Part shown: one piece after another, positions 42,647-52,936 of the stretch
Numbering within the stretch: position 1 is the stretch's first letter
Layout of the letters: each line of letters opens with the position of its first letter
Translations under genes and position numbers: made by a program
Notes under the pieces: model-generated
Told to the model about the DNA's origin: nothing
Database searches by the model: none
The model's input: only the letters and a program-made list of their open reading frames with translations
Assembly (NCBI RefSeq): GCF_009663145.1
Contig: NZ_VKHR01000007.1
Coordinates: forward strand, 1 to 64,000
Reading direction: 5' to 3'
Source: Shewanella sp. TC10
GTDB lineage: Bacteria > Pseudomonadota > Gammaproteobacteria > Enterobacterales > Shewanellaceae
DNA length: 64,000 bases

Positions 42647-45600
42647 TTAGCTCATATCTTTGAGCAATTTGCCTGCTTCTGTTTGCTGGCGTTCATTACC
42701 GTCAATTTGAACTTCTTTTAAAATCGCTTTAGCTGCGTCTTCATCTTCAATTTCAATGTAGGCACGGGCTAAGTCTAATTTGGCGTTAACTGAATTCTCT
42801 TCATCATCAACATCAATCATTTCAGCGTTACCAATGAGAGAATTTACCTCACCCATATCAACATCGACATCTTTATATTGATCGCTTATCTCAACATCTT
42901 CATCGGCATCATTAAGTAACTTGTCGATATCAATAAAGCCATTTTCTTGCTCAAAGGTATTCAGCATGTCATCTGAAGGCTCACTAGATAGCGTTTTTTC
43001 AGGACTAAGGTTTTGAGTCTGTTCTGGCGCAAGCTCTGGAGTAAGTTCAGCACTTGGTTGCACATCACTTTTATCAGCGCCTTTGGCTTCTTGAGCATCT
43101 AAAGCCGCTAGGGCTTCATCAACAGTTAAATTATCGTCAACCAATTGATAACTATCATCATCGGTATCAAGTTCTTCAACTTGTTCTGAAGCCGGATGAT
43201 TTGACGCTTGTTGGAATAAATCGGCTTCCCAATCTAAGCTCTGAGATCCGCTTTTCTTAGATTTTAAATCATCAAAAAAGCCTGACTCTTTAGCCACTAG
43301 ATCAGTGTCTGGTTGTTCTTCGACATTAAGCTCGTTTTCAGCAGTGCTTAATTCAGGCTCGTTATCAGTTACAGAAAGCTCTGATAACATGGCATCAAAG
43401 TCTTGTTCAGAAATCGACTCTTGTTCAGAAGCAGTCTCTTGTACAGAACTAATTTCTTGTTCAGAAACAGTCTCTTGCTCTGAACTAGCATCATCATTTG
43501 AGAATAATGGCACTTCTTCGTCTGCAATTTTATCAACATCAAAATCAGCTAGAAGTGCATCTAACTCGTCAATATCTGAATCTTGTTCGTTATGACTTTG
43601 CTGCGATAGCTCATCTTCATGCTCTGCTGCCAAAAGTTCAGCAACAAGTGGGTCTTCATTGGTGTCTGTTGATGCTGGTAAGTCATCTTGAATATTTAAT
43701 GCAGACTCATCACCAGGAGCAAATTTTAGCTCAGTGCTGTTATCGTTAGCCTCAATTTCTTCTTGAACGTCTGATGAATCAATAGCAGTTTCTTGCTGAT
43801 TGTTTACATCTAAATCAGCTAATAACTCATCAAAATCTGGCTCAGCTTTATCTAATTCTGCCTCTGCTTCAGCCTCTTCTACAATGTCATTCTCTGGAGA
43901 GGATTGAGGTTCAGTAGCTTCAATATCTGCAATAATGTCACTAATTTCTTGGCTTGGCTCTGATGTAGAATCTAAACCTACTTCTAAGTCTGAATCTGAG
44001 CTCAGCTCATTTGTAGCATCTAAATCAGTTGAACTTTGCTCAAACTCATCTTGTTCAGCTTCTTGCGTCGTCTCAGACTCTAGCTCTGATATCAGAGAAT
44101 CAATATCGTCATTGTCAGATGCTATAGAAAGTTCTGATTCAATTTCTTCAAGCTCAGCATTCAAGACTTGCTCAACATCAAGACCTTCATTTGAAAGAGG
44201 AGCAAACTCTTTTTCAGGGTCCACCTCAGCAACCAGCTCATCAATATTAGCGGTTTCATCAAGGCTAAGTGATACGTCATCTTCTAACTCAGCTGCAATT
44301 TCTGCAGTAAAGTCATGCTCTTCTTCAGCGGGAGCATCAATAGAAGCTAATAACGCATCTAAATCATCTTCAGCGACAACTTCTGTTTGCTCTGATGGCT
44401 CTTGATTGAGTTCTTGATTGAGTTCTTGATCTTGGCTTGACTCTACCTTTGACTCGACCTCTGATTCAGTTGATGTCTCAGCTGGCAAATCAAAATCAGC
44501 TAATAAACTATCAATATCATCCTGAGGTTCTGTTACTTTGACTTCAGGTTCTGCTTCAGATGGTCCAGAATTGGCATTATCAGGAGTATCAAAACCAGCT
44601 AATAGGTTGTCGATATCATCTTGTTCTTGTGTATCAGGCTCACTCTCGGCTGCATCAGCACTTGATTCTGGCTCATCAAAGCCTGCCAATAAATTATCGA
44701 TGTCATCCTGTGGGTCAGACTCACTCTCGGCTGTATCAGCACTTGGTTCTGGCTCATCAAAGCCTGCCAATAAGTTATCGATATCATCTTGTGGGTCAGA
44801 CTCACTCTCGGCTGTATCAGCGCTTGATTCTGACTCATCAAAGCCTGCTAACAGGTTATCTAAATCATCTTCATCAGCGACACTATCATTACTGGTGACT
44901 TCCTCGGCTGCCTCAGAGTTATCTGATTCAATTGGCGTATCTAAGCCTTCTAGCAGACTATCAAGATCATCTTCATCAGCTTCTAGAGGTTGAAGGTCTT
45001 CCTCTTGTTCTTCCATCGCTTCAGCCCAAAGATCATCTAATGATGTTCCTTCAGCTTCTTCTGCGCTATCAGCATCTTCAGTGATATACATGTCAGCGTC
45101 AGAAGAATCATCAAGACTTAGCTCCTCTGTGGCAGCTGTTTCTAACTCCATCAAATCATCTATGTTTTCTGATGCTGCTTCGTCTTCATCTAAATGTATG
45201 GCTAAGTTTTCAACATCATCAACTTCTGCTTCTGGCTGAGTCAGTGGCTGGGCAATTTCTTCGGCGGTTTCTGCCTCACTAGCTTCGGCGGCTTTACTCT
45301 TACGACGCATTAGCCAAAATATAAGTAAGAAAATAATGATTAGTGGCAGCGCTGCAACTACTGCTAACACCAGCATATTGTCTGAAATTGAGCGCCAGAA
45401 ATCAGTAGGTTCTTCCACAACTTCAGGCTGGTTATTTTGCTCAACTAACTGTTGGTGCGCTGTTTCTAACCCTTGGTATTTTTCTGTCAGTAACTGAAAG
45501 TCTTCTTGCATTGCAGAAAGCTGCAAGGTGAGTTCTTGAATCTTGGCTTTTAATGCGGCGTTATCAGCGTCTTTAACCATCAACATATCTTCTGAACGGG

Positions 45601-46243
45601 CTAATTCATCTGTCAGAGATAATGCTTTGGATTGAGCTTCTTCTAATTTAACCGTTAATTCATCTATCTGAGGTTTGCTTTGCTCTGCAGCTTGTTTAGC
45701 AAGCTCTTCGGCCGTGGGTTGTTTGGGGTCAGCGACAATCTGCAACGGTTTCTGCGCTGAAGGCTGATTATTAGCACTAGGAATAGCAGGGCTTGTGGCA
45801 CTAATGTTTGTGGCGCTAATGTTTGTGGCGCTAGGCTTATTTGCATTAGGCAGACGTTTGTCGTTATTTTCTGCTCGGGTTTTCGCTTCACTACGACTAA
45901 TTTGAACCATAACATCTGCAGAAGGTATTAATAACGTCATGCCACGTTCTAAGGAATTGTAATTATCACTACTAAAGGCATGAGGGTTGGCATCAAATAA
46001 CGCTGCCATAACTTGATAAACAGAGATGTCTTGATTAGGTCTAACTTTCTGAGCAATGCTCCAAAAGGTATCAGCAGATGTTGTAGGACCGTATTGACGA
46101 GTTGCAGCTGAACTCACTTCACCATTTGGGCCTGTAATTCTGAGCGTTTCTGCATGGGCAGGCTCGATAAAATGAGAAGCAGAAACAACGGCCATTGCAC
46201 AGGCCATAATGCCAACAAAATAAGAAGTACGAAAAATCATCAA
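42647..46243 (-). CDS. fimV: FimV/HubP-type polar landmark protein
   Basis: This is a 1198-residue very acidic protein. It has a signal sequence (MMIFRTSYFVGIMACAMAVVSASHFI...A) and a periplasmic LysM-like domain (about 48-110). A coiled coil follows (PQIDELTVKLEEAQSKALSLTDELAR..., about 185-270), then one membrane helix (LVLAVVAALPLIIIFLLIFWLMRR, about 290-313). The long cytoplasmic Asp/Glu/Ser region has DDIDNLLAGFDEPE-type repeats (44600-44900 in DNA). The C-terminal TPR-like FimV module is NAKLDLARAYIEIEDEDAAKAILKEV. Vibrio/Shewanella HubP proteins of this build anchor ParA, chemotaxis and flagellar proteins at the pole. The truA-fimV-asd neighbourhood agrees. Confidence 0.93.
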   Translation of the reverse strand: MMIFRTSYFVGIMACAMAVVSASHFIEPAHAETLRITGPNGEVSSAATRQYGPTTSADTFWSIAQKVRPNQDISVYQVMAALFDANPHAFSSDNYNSLERGMTLLIPSADVMVQISRSEAKTRAENNDKRLPNANKPSATNISATNISATSPAIPSANNQPSAQKPLQIVADPKQPTAEELAKQAAEQSKPQIDELTVKLEEAQSKALSLTDELARSEDMLMVKDADNAALKAKIQELTLQLSAMQEDFQLLTEKYQGLETAHQQLVEQNNQPEVVEEPTDFWRSISDNMLVLAVVAALPLIIIFLLIFWLMRRKSKAAEASEAETAEEIAQPLTQPEAEVDDVENLAIHLDEDEAASENIDDLMELETAATEELSLDDSSDADMYITEDADSAEEAEGTSLDDLWAEAMEEQEEDLQPLEADEDDLDSLLEGLDTPIESDNSEAAEEVTSNDSVADEDDLDNLLAGFDESESSADTAESESDPQDDIDNLLAGFDEPEPSADTAESESDPQDDIDNLLAGFDEPESSADAAESEPDTQEQDDIDNLLAGFDTPDNANSGPSEAEPEVKVTEPQDDIDSLLADFDLPAETSTESEVESKVESSQDQELNQELNQEPSEQTEVVAEDDLDALLASIDAPAEEEHDFTAEIAAELEDDVSLSLDETANIDELVAEVDPEKEFAPLSNEGLDVEQVLNAELEEIESELSIASDNDDIDSLISELESETTQEAEQDEFEQSSTDLDATNELSSDSDLEVGLDSTSEPSQEISDIIADIEATEPQSSPENDIVEEAEAEAELDKAEPDFDELLADLDVNNQQETAIDSSDVQEEIEANDNSTELKFAPGDESALNIQDDLPASTDTNEDPLVAELLAAEHEDELSQQSHNEQDSDIDELDALLADFDVDKIADEEVPLFSNDDASSEQETVSEQEISSVQETASEQESISEQDFDAMLSELSVTDNEPELSTAENELNVEEQPDTDLVAKESGFFDDLKSKKSGSQSLDWEADLFQQASNHPASEQVEELDTDDDSYQLVDDNLTVDEALAALDAQEAKGADKSDVQPSAELTPELAPEQTQNLSPEKTLSSEPSDDMLNTFEQENGFIDIDKLLNDADEDVEISDQYKDVDVDMGEVNSLIGNAEMIDVDDEENSVNAKLDLARAYIEIEDEDAAKAILKEVQIDGNERQQTEAGKLLKDMS

Positions 46244-46360
46244 TCTTTCCCTTTGAGCGCGATCGAGTTGTCTTCATGACAACTGGCTTTAGGTCATTTA
46301 TTTTTATTAATTAAGACTATAAACCAGATTTAGTCACCCTGCTACTGCTGACAGCGGTAA

Positions 46361-46392
46361 AACGAAAAAAGCCTGCAGGCTGCAGGCTTTTT
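46361..46392 (-). terminator. Terminator after asd
   Basis: AAAAAGCCTGCA and TGCAGGCTTTTT form a 12-bp perfect stem around GGC, with T residues following on the minus strand. It separates asd from fimV. Confidence 0.9.
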
Positions 46393-46419
46393 AGTCTAAA
46401 TAACTCAATTCATAGTAGA

Positions 46420-47436
46420 TTAATAGTAATCTCTAATAAGAACTTCAGCTATTTGAACACTGTTTAAAGCAGCACCTTTACGGATGTTATCGGCCGTAAC
46501 CCATAAATTTATACCGTAATCGTGAGAAATATCTTTTCTTACTCGACCAACAAACACAGGGTCTGTACCCGCTGAGTCTGTCACCACTGTTGGGTAGTCC
46601 TCATCGCTTTCGAATAACACAACACCTTCAGCATCACGTAACACTGCTTTCACTTCTTCCGCTTCAACAGGTTGACGAGTTTCTAAATGTACTGCTTCTG
46701 AATGACCGTAGAATACAGGAACGCGAACAGCTGTTGGGTTAACCACAATATCGTGATCGCCAAAAATCTTTTGTGTTTCCCACACCATTTTCATTTCTTC
46801 TTTGGTGTAGCCGTTTTCCATAAACACATCGATTTGCGGTAAAACGTTAAACGCGATTTGTTTTGGATAAACTTTATTTTCAGCAGGTAAGCCTTGGAGT
46901 AACTTTGATGTTTGACCAGCAAGCTCATCAATGGCTTGCTTACCAGAACCCGATACAGACTGGTATGTGGCAACGTTAATACGTGAAATACCAAATGCAT
47001 CATAAATTGGTTTTAGTGCCACTAACATTTGAATCGTTGAACAGTTAGGGTTAGCAATAATATTGCGGTTACGGAAGTCAGCAATTGCTTGCGGGTTAAC
47101 TTCAGGTACAACAAGTGGAACATCAATGTCATAACGGAAGTGCGAGGTGTTATCAATCACAACACAACCATTTTCTGCCGCTATTGGAGCCCACTTAGCA
47201 GATACATCACCACCAGCAGAGAAAAAGCCGATTTGAGCTTTGCTCCAATCGAACGTGTCCACATCAAGAATTTCAACTTGTTTTCCATTAAAGCTAACGG
47301 TATCGCCAGCACTGCGGCTGCTTGCTAATGGGTATAAGTTCGCGACTGGGAATTTTCGCTCTTCGAGGATCTCAATCATAGTTTGACCCACTGCGCCCGA
47401 CGCACCTAAAACAACAACATTAAATTCTTGTGACAT
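46420..47436 (-). CDS. asd: Aspartate-semialdehyde dehydrogenase
   Basis: The enzyme makes aspartate semialdehyde for Lys, Thr, Met and diaminopimelate. The 338-residue protein has the NADP-binding start VVVLGASGAVGQTMIEILEERKFP and the nucleophile Cys in ANPNCSTIQMLVALKPI (around residue 132). It also has SVSGSGKQAIDELAGQ and VRVPVFYGHSEAVHLET with a catalytic His. It belongs to the Gram-positive-like Asd subgroup common in Vibrio and Shewanella, and also resembles E. coli Usg, but the intact active site favours Asd. It begins 2 bp after the pdxB stop, so the two share a transcript. Confidence 0.92.
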   Translation of the reverse strand: MSQEFNVVVLGASGAVGQTMIEILEERKFPVANLYPLASSRSAGDTVSFNGKQVEILDVDTFDWSKAQIGFFSAGGDVSAKWAPIAAENGCVVIDNTSHFRYDIDVPLVVPEVNPQAIADFRNRNIIANPNCSTIQMLVALKPIYDAFGISRINVATYQSVSGSGKQAIDELAGQTSKLLQGLPAENKVYPKQIAFNVLPQIDVFMENGYTKEEMKMVWETQKIFGDHDIVVNPTAVRVPVFYGHSEAVHLETRQPVEAEEVKAVLRDAEGVVLFESDEDYPTVVTDSAGTDPVFVGRVRKDISHDYGINLWVTADNIRKGAALNSVQIAEVLIRDYY

Positions 47437-47438
47437 AA

Positions 47439-48581
47439 TTAACGCTCGACTCCTGAAAAACCTAATTTAAACATCCAATCTACCTCAGATTGCCCCGTGT
47501 TGACTAGCGACAATGCACTAAATTCACGTCTATGAGTGTGATTTTTTCTCATATGGTCAAACCCATGGTTATTAAGGAAGCTATTTCTAAACAAATAGTC
47601 ATCATCACTGAGGTTGTAGACTAATCTAGCAATATTGAGTAACTGAACTTCTGTAAGTTCACCATCAATATTTAGTTGGGTAATGTTGAAAGCCGGTAGC
47701 AAGTCAGAGACATTTTTATCAACTTCAACCTCTAAAATATCGCATAGCTTTTGGAACAACATATGCGTTCCACGCGCTTTACCTTCTAGGCTGTAACCTG
47801 CAATATGTGGCGTTGCAAATTCAACCAAGGGCACTAGCTCAGGCATTGGGTTAGGCTCCCCTTCCCAAACATCTAGCACTAACTTTACATCATCTCTTTG
47901 TTGCTTCACTTTTATCAAAGCACGATTATCTATTACTTCGCCGCGACAGCAATTTAGCAACCAAGTATTGGGTTTAAGTTGGTTTAGTTTGGCTTCATCA
48001 AACATGTACCAAGTTTTATCTTCACCAGTTCGCGTAATCGGCACATGTAAGCTGATAATATCGGCTTGCTCAATAATGGTATCAAGGGAGACAAACTCTC
48101 GAGCAGCATTGGTTATATCACCTTGTTTAGCCAATACTGGATCGCACAATAGCACCTTCATACCGTAAGCTTTTAGGCAATATTCAAGTGCTGAGCCGGT
48201 ATTGCCAGCACCCACAATGCCAACCACTTTGTTTTGTAATGGCTGCTTAAATCGTTTAGCTAACTCAAGCATTGCAATAAAAGCAAATTCACCCACTGCG
48301 GTTGCGTTACAACCAGGCGCATTAGTAAAAGGAATATTTTGCTGCTGTAAATATTCCAAGTCGATATGATCAGTACCTATAGTGGCACTGCCAACAAATT
48401 TAAGTTTGTTCGCTTGTGCTAATAACGCTTGATTCACCTTGGTCACTGAACGCACTAATAAAACGTCAACATCAATTAACTGCTCAGGGGTTAACTGGCG
48501 GCCATTCACTCGGGTGATTTCACCTAATTCGCCGAATAACGCTTCGACATAAGGCATATTCTCATCAGCAACAATCTTCAT
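47439..48581 (-). CDS. pdxB: Erythronate-4-phosphate dehydrogenase
   Basis: PdxB oxidises 4-phosphoerythronate in pyridoxal phosphate synthesis. The 380-residue D-2-hydroxyacid dehydrogenase begins [21 protein letters not shown]. It has the NAD-binding [25 protein letters not shown] (about residues 118-142), [16 protein letters not shown] and [20 protein letters not shown] with the active His. The C-terminal PdxB dimerisation domain (about 290-380) sets it apart from serA-like enzymes. It is upstream of asd and downstream of the fabB terminator. Confidence 0.95.
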   Translation of the reverse strand: MKIVADENMPYVEALFGELGEITRVNGRQLTPEQLIDVDVLLVRSVTKVNQALLAQANKLKFVGSATIGTDHIDLEYLQQQNIPFTNAPGCNATAVGEFAFIAMLELAKRFKQPLQNKVVGIVGAGNTGSALEYCLKAYGMKVLLCDPVLAKQGDITNAAREFVSLDTIIEQADIISLHVPITRTGEDKTWYMFDEAKLNQLKPNTWLLNCCRGEVIDNRALIKVKQQRDDVKLVLDVWEGEPNPMPELVPLVEFATPHIAGYSLEGKARGTHMLFQKLCDILEVEVDKNVSDLLPAFNITQLNIDGELTEVQLLNIARLVYNLSDDDYLFRNSFLNNHGFDHMRKNHTHRREFSALSLVNTGQSEVDWMFKLGFSGVER

Positions 48582-48720
48582 ACTTTGGGGTTACCATCAT
48601 AAAACGACACAATTAGCTTATTCTATCAAGTAATGAGAAACAGTCGTTACCTACAAAAACGAAATAATGAATTCTTTTTTGCCTGACAGCTTGTTTAGTC
48701 GCGAATCAGTTCATTTAAAA

Positions 48721-48755
48721 ACAAAAAAGCCTTCAACGTTTCCGTTAAAGGCTTT
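48721..48755 (-). terminator. Terminator after fabB
   Basis: AAAGCCTTCAACG and CGTTAAAGGCTTT pair (one mismatch) around TTTC, about 85 bp past the fabB stop, with a T run on the minus strand. Confidence 0.85.
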
Positions 48756-48841
48756 AATCAAGTTTAGCTTTATAAACTGTCATTCTAAAACGATGTTCAA
48801 AAAGACTGTGATAAAAGCTAACTCATCATAGTCATAAATAA

Positions 48842-50053
48842 CTATTTAAATTTGCGCATCACTAATGTTGCGTTAGTGCCACCAAATCCAAAGCTGTTAC
48901 TCATTACAGTAGTTAGTTCAGCATCACGATACTCAGTCACTAATGGAATGCCAGCCGCTTTTTCATCTGGGGTATCAATATTGATACTTGGAGCGATGAA
49001 GCTATTTTCCATCATCACTAAGCTGTAAATAGCTTCATGAACACCAGCAGCGCCTAGAGCATGACCTGTCATTGACTTAGTTGAAGCCACTGGCGGGATA
49101 TTGTCTTGGAATACTTCATGTAACGCTTCAAGTTCACGAACATCACCTACAGGTGTTGATGTACCATGAGTGTTGACATAATCAATGGGTGTATCTACAT
49201 CAGCAAGTGCCATTTGCATACAACGCACAGCACCTTCTCCTGATGGAGCAACCATATCGTAACCGTCAGAAGATGCACCATAACCGACAATTTCGGCATA
49301 AATCTTAGCACCACGTGCTAATGCATGTTCTAACTCTTCAACAACAACGATTCCGCCGCCGCCAGAGATAACAAAGCCGTCACGATCAGCATCATATGTA
49401 CGAGAAGCCTTTTCAGGTGTTTCATTGTACTTAGTTGATAGTGCGCCCATTGCATCGAAGCCCATGGTGAGGGTCCAATCTAACTCTTCAGCACCACCAG
49501 CAAATACCATATCTTGCTTACCCATTTGGATAAGTTCAGCCGCATGGCCAATACAGTGAGCAGAAGTTGCACAAGCTGAACTAATTGAATAGTTCATGCC
49601 TTTAATTTTGAATGGCGTAGCTAAACATGCACTTGCCGTGCTGGCCATGATGCGAGGTACAATGTATGGACCTACACGTTTAACGCCTTTGTCACGTAGC
49701 TTATCAGCTGCTTCAACTTGGTTTTTAGAAGATGCACCACCTGTGCCTACAACTAAACCCACACGATGGTGAGAATATTGTTCTTCAGTTAAGTTTGCAT
49801 CGCTGATAGCTTCTTGCATAGCAATGTATGCATAAGCTGCAGCATCGCCCATAAAACGTAGCGCTTTACGATCAATGTGATCTGCTGGGTTTAATTTAAT
49901 CTCGCCCCACACATGGCTGCGTAATTTCATTTCTTCGAATTGGTCAGAATGGGTAATACCACTACGTCCAGCTTTGAGTGAATCTGTCACTTCTTGCTTG
50001 TTATTACCGATGCTTGAAACAACACCTAAACCTGTTATTACGACTCTTTTCAT
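48842..50053 (-). CDS. fabB: Beta-ketoacyl-ACP synthase I
   Basis: FabB elongates acyl-ACP and is needed for unsaturated fatty acids. The 403-residue enzyme has the Cys-His-His triad: nucleophile in [18 protein letters not shown] (around residue 163), [13 protein letters not shown] (about 298) and [18 protein letters not shown] (about 333). The C-terminal [13 protein letters not shown] is typical. It is divergent from mnmC, as in E. coli. The 136-bp gap holds GTACGTGTCAGTAC and a TGGTC half-site, which might serve FabR/FadR-type control; I regard both as weak. Confidence 0.95.
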   Translation of the reverse strand: MKRVVITGLGVVSSIGNNKQEVTDSLKAGRSGITHSDQFEEMKLRSHVWGEIKLNPADHIDRKALRFMGDAAAYAYIAMQEAISDANLTEEQYSHHRVGLVVGTGGASSKNQVEAADKLRDKGVKRVGPYIVPRIMASTASACLATPFKIKGMNYSISSACATSAHCIGHAAELIQMGKQDMVFAGGAEELDWTLTMGFDAMGALSTKYNETPEKASRTYDADRDGFVISGGGGIVVVEELEHALARGAKIYAEIVGYGASSDGYDMVAPSGEGAVRCMQMALADVDTPIDYVNTHGTSTPVGDVRELEALHEVFQDNIPPVASTKSMTGHALGAAGVHEAIYSLVMMENSFIAPSINIDTPDEKAAGIPLVTEYRDAELTTVMSNSFGFGGTNATLVMRKFK

Positions 50054-50189
50054 TTTTTGCTATCCATTTTGTACGTGTCAGTACCTAATTTTGCTGCCGC
50101 AATGATATCCGCTTTAGACGAATAAAGTGGTCAGCTTTCAACAAACATAGGTAAAATAATCTCAATAGAACCAATTTTGAGTATGAGCT

Positions 50190-52388
50190 TTGACCAATTT
50201 AACCACTGACTTCCCTATAGTTACCCGAGATTGTGCAACAATATCGACTAATTTTCCAAGTAGTTACTGTCAAAACCCTGATTATGCAGCAAGCATAAGG
50301 CATTATTATGAAACTGTCTTGTTAGATACGCCAAACTCTCATAAAACCTTATGTATTGGTCAAATCGGTTTTGGGATTGGCATGGAAATCATGCTGCTAT
50401 GGCAATTATCTGAACGATTCAATCAATCGATTCATTTAAGTGTATTTGATGCTCATAGTTTAAATGCTTTGGAGCTGTTCCAGTTAATTGAACATGCTAA
50501 CAGTGAAATAAATACCCCGTCACATCCTTGGTATGCGCTTTCTCAACAACTAAAAACATCTTGCATTGCCAATATTGCTGGCTGTCAAAGACTTAGTTTC
50601 AACCAAGGTCAATTCATCATTGATATTCACTTTGGTGATATTCTCAAAAATGTCCAAGGTGTGCCTTTTAGCCAGCCATCTCTAATCAGCTTTTGGCATT
50701 GCTTACCTCATACGACCTGTCCTCAGTATTTAGATCAACACCTAACAGAAAAACTCTGTTGGCAGATGGGCAGAATTAGCCAAGATAATGCTACAATTTA
50801 TGCTTTTAGTGAACTTGAGAAGCCCACAAAGCTATCGCACCTTGCCAAGCTTACTGGGTTCAAACTCACATCTACCCAGCAAGTTGAAGGTGTTTTAACT
50901 ACCAGGCCAACTGATTTAAATCGGGCTCTCGATGACATTGCACTGTGTGAACGTAAAGCGCTACGCCAAACGTTATTAAGCGAATATGCCTATTGTTTGC
51001 CTAATACTGAATTTAAAACCGATGTGTGTGAAGATGCGAATAATCGTGCACATAATAATCATGAACGCGAGAGCTCAGTTGCAGTTATTGGTGGTGGTAT
51101 TGCAGCAGCTCATCTTGCTTTATCACTTGCAGAGAAAGGCAAAAGTGTCACTATTTATTGTAAAGATGAGCACCTTGCCGATGGCGCTTCAGGTAATAAA
51201 CAAGGGGCGATATACCCTTTATTGACCCCTGATAACAACTTGATGAGTCAATATTTTCAGCAAGCATTTTTATACAGTCGCCGCCGTTTACAAGAGCTCA
51301 CCGATGCTGGTCATCAAATTAGTCATCAGCTTTGTGGTGTTCTTCAAACTGGCTTTGATGAGCGCAGTGATGCCAGATTAAATAAAATCATTAACGGTCA
51401 ACATTGGCCAAGCGAAGTCGCTTATGCTGTCAAACCTAATGAAGCGAATGCATTAGCCAATATTCAGATTGATAAACCCGCATTTTTCTATCCATTAGCT
51501 GGCTGGATCTGCCCCCATGAATTCGCCAAAGCCGCCATTAAACAAGCCCAAGCCATTGCTGCTAGCAAAGGCGTTGAGGTTATCGTAAAGCTTAATCATC
51601 AAGTATGTAAGCTAACTCAACTTGAAATTACCCAAGCTGAACCAACTAACAAACAAACAAGTTCCACTTGGCAGTTAACTACCCGTGTGCAAAGTGAATT
51701 AACCAAGCAGCAGTTTACTCATCAAACAGTGGTGGTCGCTTCTGGCGCGCAATTAACTGAATTTGCGCAAACTAGCTCGCTGCAAGTGACGGGCTTTCGT
51801 GGTCAAGTCAGTCATATTCCATCAAAAGGAAAGTTGGCTGATTTGAATACTGTCATTTGCGCTCACGGTTACCTGACACCAGAAAATCAGCAACATCACT
51901 GTGTTGGCGCAAGTTATGTCAAATCACCAGACAGTCTTGAGTATTGTCCCAATGAACAACTTGAGAACGCTCAAAAGATGCATCACAGCTTCCCCGATAG
52001 AGATTGGGTAAATGATGTTGATATATCTGATGCAAACGCAAGAGTTGGTGTACGCATGGTGACTCGAGATCACTGCCCTATGATGGGATTAGCGCCAAAC
52101 ATTAACGCTATTTTTGAGCAGTACAATACTGAGCCATTAGGCGAACACCAATTGACAGTAGCCAGCAGAAAATTTTGGCGCCGCAGAACTGCCCCATCAT
52201 ACCAAGGCTTATATGTGTTGGGCGGTCTAGGCTCTAGAGGGTTAAGCTCAGGCCCTTTGGCTGCTGAAGCTCTGGCCTCAATATTATGCGAGCAAACCCC
52301 ACCCATAAGTTACGACATGTTTGCAATGTTAAACCCTAACCGTATGTGGCTAAGGAAATTACTCAAAGGTAAATCGTTGATGGTTTAA
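50190..52388 (+). CDS. mnmC: MnmC: tRNA mnm5s2U modification enzyme, oxidase domain intact, methyltransferase domain degenerate
   Basis: The 732-residue protein starts at TTG (an in-frame stop lies two codons upstream and no early ATG exists). The C-terminal FAD-dependent oxidase (about 295-720) is well kept: AVIGGGIAAAHLALSLAEKGKSV, LADGASGNKQGAIYPLL and LGGLGSRGLSSGPLAAEAL. It would remove the carboxymethyl group of cmnm5U34. The N-terminal methyltransferase domain keeps IGQIGFGIGMEIMLLWQL and DIHFGDIL. The expected FDDVYFS start and the WFLDGFAPAKNP-type catalytic segment are replaced (LISFWHCLPHTTCPQYL). Its methylation step may be lost. Confidence 0.88.
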   Translation: MTNLTTDFPIVTRDCATISTNFPSSYCQNPDYAASIRHYYETVLLDTPNSHKTLCIGQIGFGIGMEIMLLWQLSERFNQSIHLSVFDAHSLNALELFQLIEHANSEINTPSHPWYALSQQLKTSCIANIAGCQRLSFNQGQFIIDIHFGDILKNVQGVPFSQPSLISFWHCLPHTTCPQYLDQHLTEKLCWQMGRISQDNATIYAFSELEKPTKLSHLAKLTGFKLTSTQQVEGVLTTRPTDLNRALDDIALCERKALRQTLLSEYAYCLPNTEFKTDVCEDANNRAHNNHERESSVAVIGGGIAAAHLALSLAEKGKSVTIYCKDEHLADGASGNKQGAIYPLLTPDNNLMSQYFQQAFLYSRRRLQELTDAGHQISHQLCGVLQTGFDERSDARLNKIINGQHWPSEVAYAVKPNEANALANIQIDKPAFFYPLAGWICPHEFAKAAIKQAQAIAASKGVEVIVKLNHQVCKLTQLEITQAEPTNKQTSSTWQLTTRVQSELTKQQFTHQTVVVASGAQLTEFAQTSSLQVTGFRGQVSHIPSKGKLADLNTVICAHGYLTPENQQHHCVGASYVKSPDSLEYCPNEQLENAQKMHHSFPDRDWVNDVDISDANARVGVRMVTRDHCPMMGLAPNINAIFEQYNTEPLGEHQLTVASRKFWRRRTAPSYQGLYVLGGLGSRGLSSGPLAAEALASILCEQTPPISYDMFAMLNPNRMWLRKLLKGKSLMV

Positions 52389-52472
52389 TTTCGAGTTTGA
52401 TTAAGGTGTTTAGTCAGTAAACGATAAAGATTCATTTAACATCAATATTCTAAACTTGTTATAGGAAGTGTT

Positions 52473-52928
52473 ATGAACCAAAGGATCCACCAAGCTTATT
52501 TAGGCGAGTTGTACGGCATCGCTTTTTTTACTCTTCTAATGAATGTTGAGGAAGATAAGCCGCGTCAATCATTGTGGCGAAAACTAGTTGAAGTAGAAAC
52601 GTTAACAGGAGAACACTTATTATCGCACCTGTTAAAACAATCTGAACGCTTTAGTTACCCTGTCGAACAAATGACCCAGAAAGGTAATCATGATGCGCAA
52701 AAGTGGATGAAGCTTGAATGGCATGAATTACTACAAACGTTAGTGAAATGGGTTGAACCTTATGAAGTCGAATATCGTCAATGGGCAAATGATTGTACTG
52801 AAAACCAAGTCATATTTGATTTAATCGCTGACCACGAAACAGCGATATATCAATGCTTACAAGCTGAATTAGCACAAAAAAATGGCCAAGCATTGCTTGA
52901 CCAATTTTTAACTAAATATGAGAAATAA
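52473..52928 (+). CDS. Helical protein with ferritin-like look, unknown
   Basis: The 151-residue protein (ATG behind ATAGGAAGTG) is all-helical. Evenly spaced acidic and His residues lie in four helices: GELYGIAFFTLLMNVEE, LVEVETLTGEHLLSHLL, LEWHELLQTLVKWVEPYEVEY and IADHETAIYQCLQAEL. This resembles a ferritin/rubrerythrin-like four-helix bundle, but that is a by-eye call and metal binding is unproven. It is between mnmC and the minus-strand trmH-type gene and stands alone. Confidence 0.7.
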   Translation: MNQRIHQAYLGELYGIAFFTLLMNVEEDKPRQSLWRKLVEVETLTGEHLLSHLLKQSERFSYPVEQMTQKGNHDAQKWMKLEWHELLQTLVKWVEPYEVEYRQWANDCTENQVIFDLIADHETAIYQCLQAELAQKNGQALLDQFLTKYEK

Positions 52929-52936
52929 ATAATCGG

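Noticed and set aside
43935-44993. Long Ser-rich plus-strand frames opposite fimV
   Set aside because: They are antisense shadows of the repetitive Asp/Glu codons of fimV; the minus-strand protein is clearly the real one.
50054-50189. FadR/FabR sites in the fabB-mnmC gap
   Set aside because: Only half-sites (TGGTC; GTACGTGTCAGTAC) are visible, too weak to list as regulatory features.
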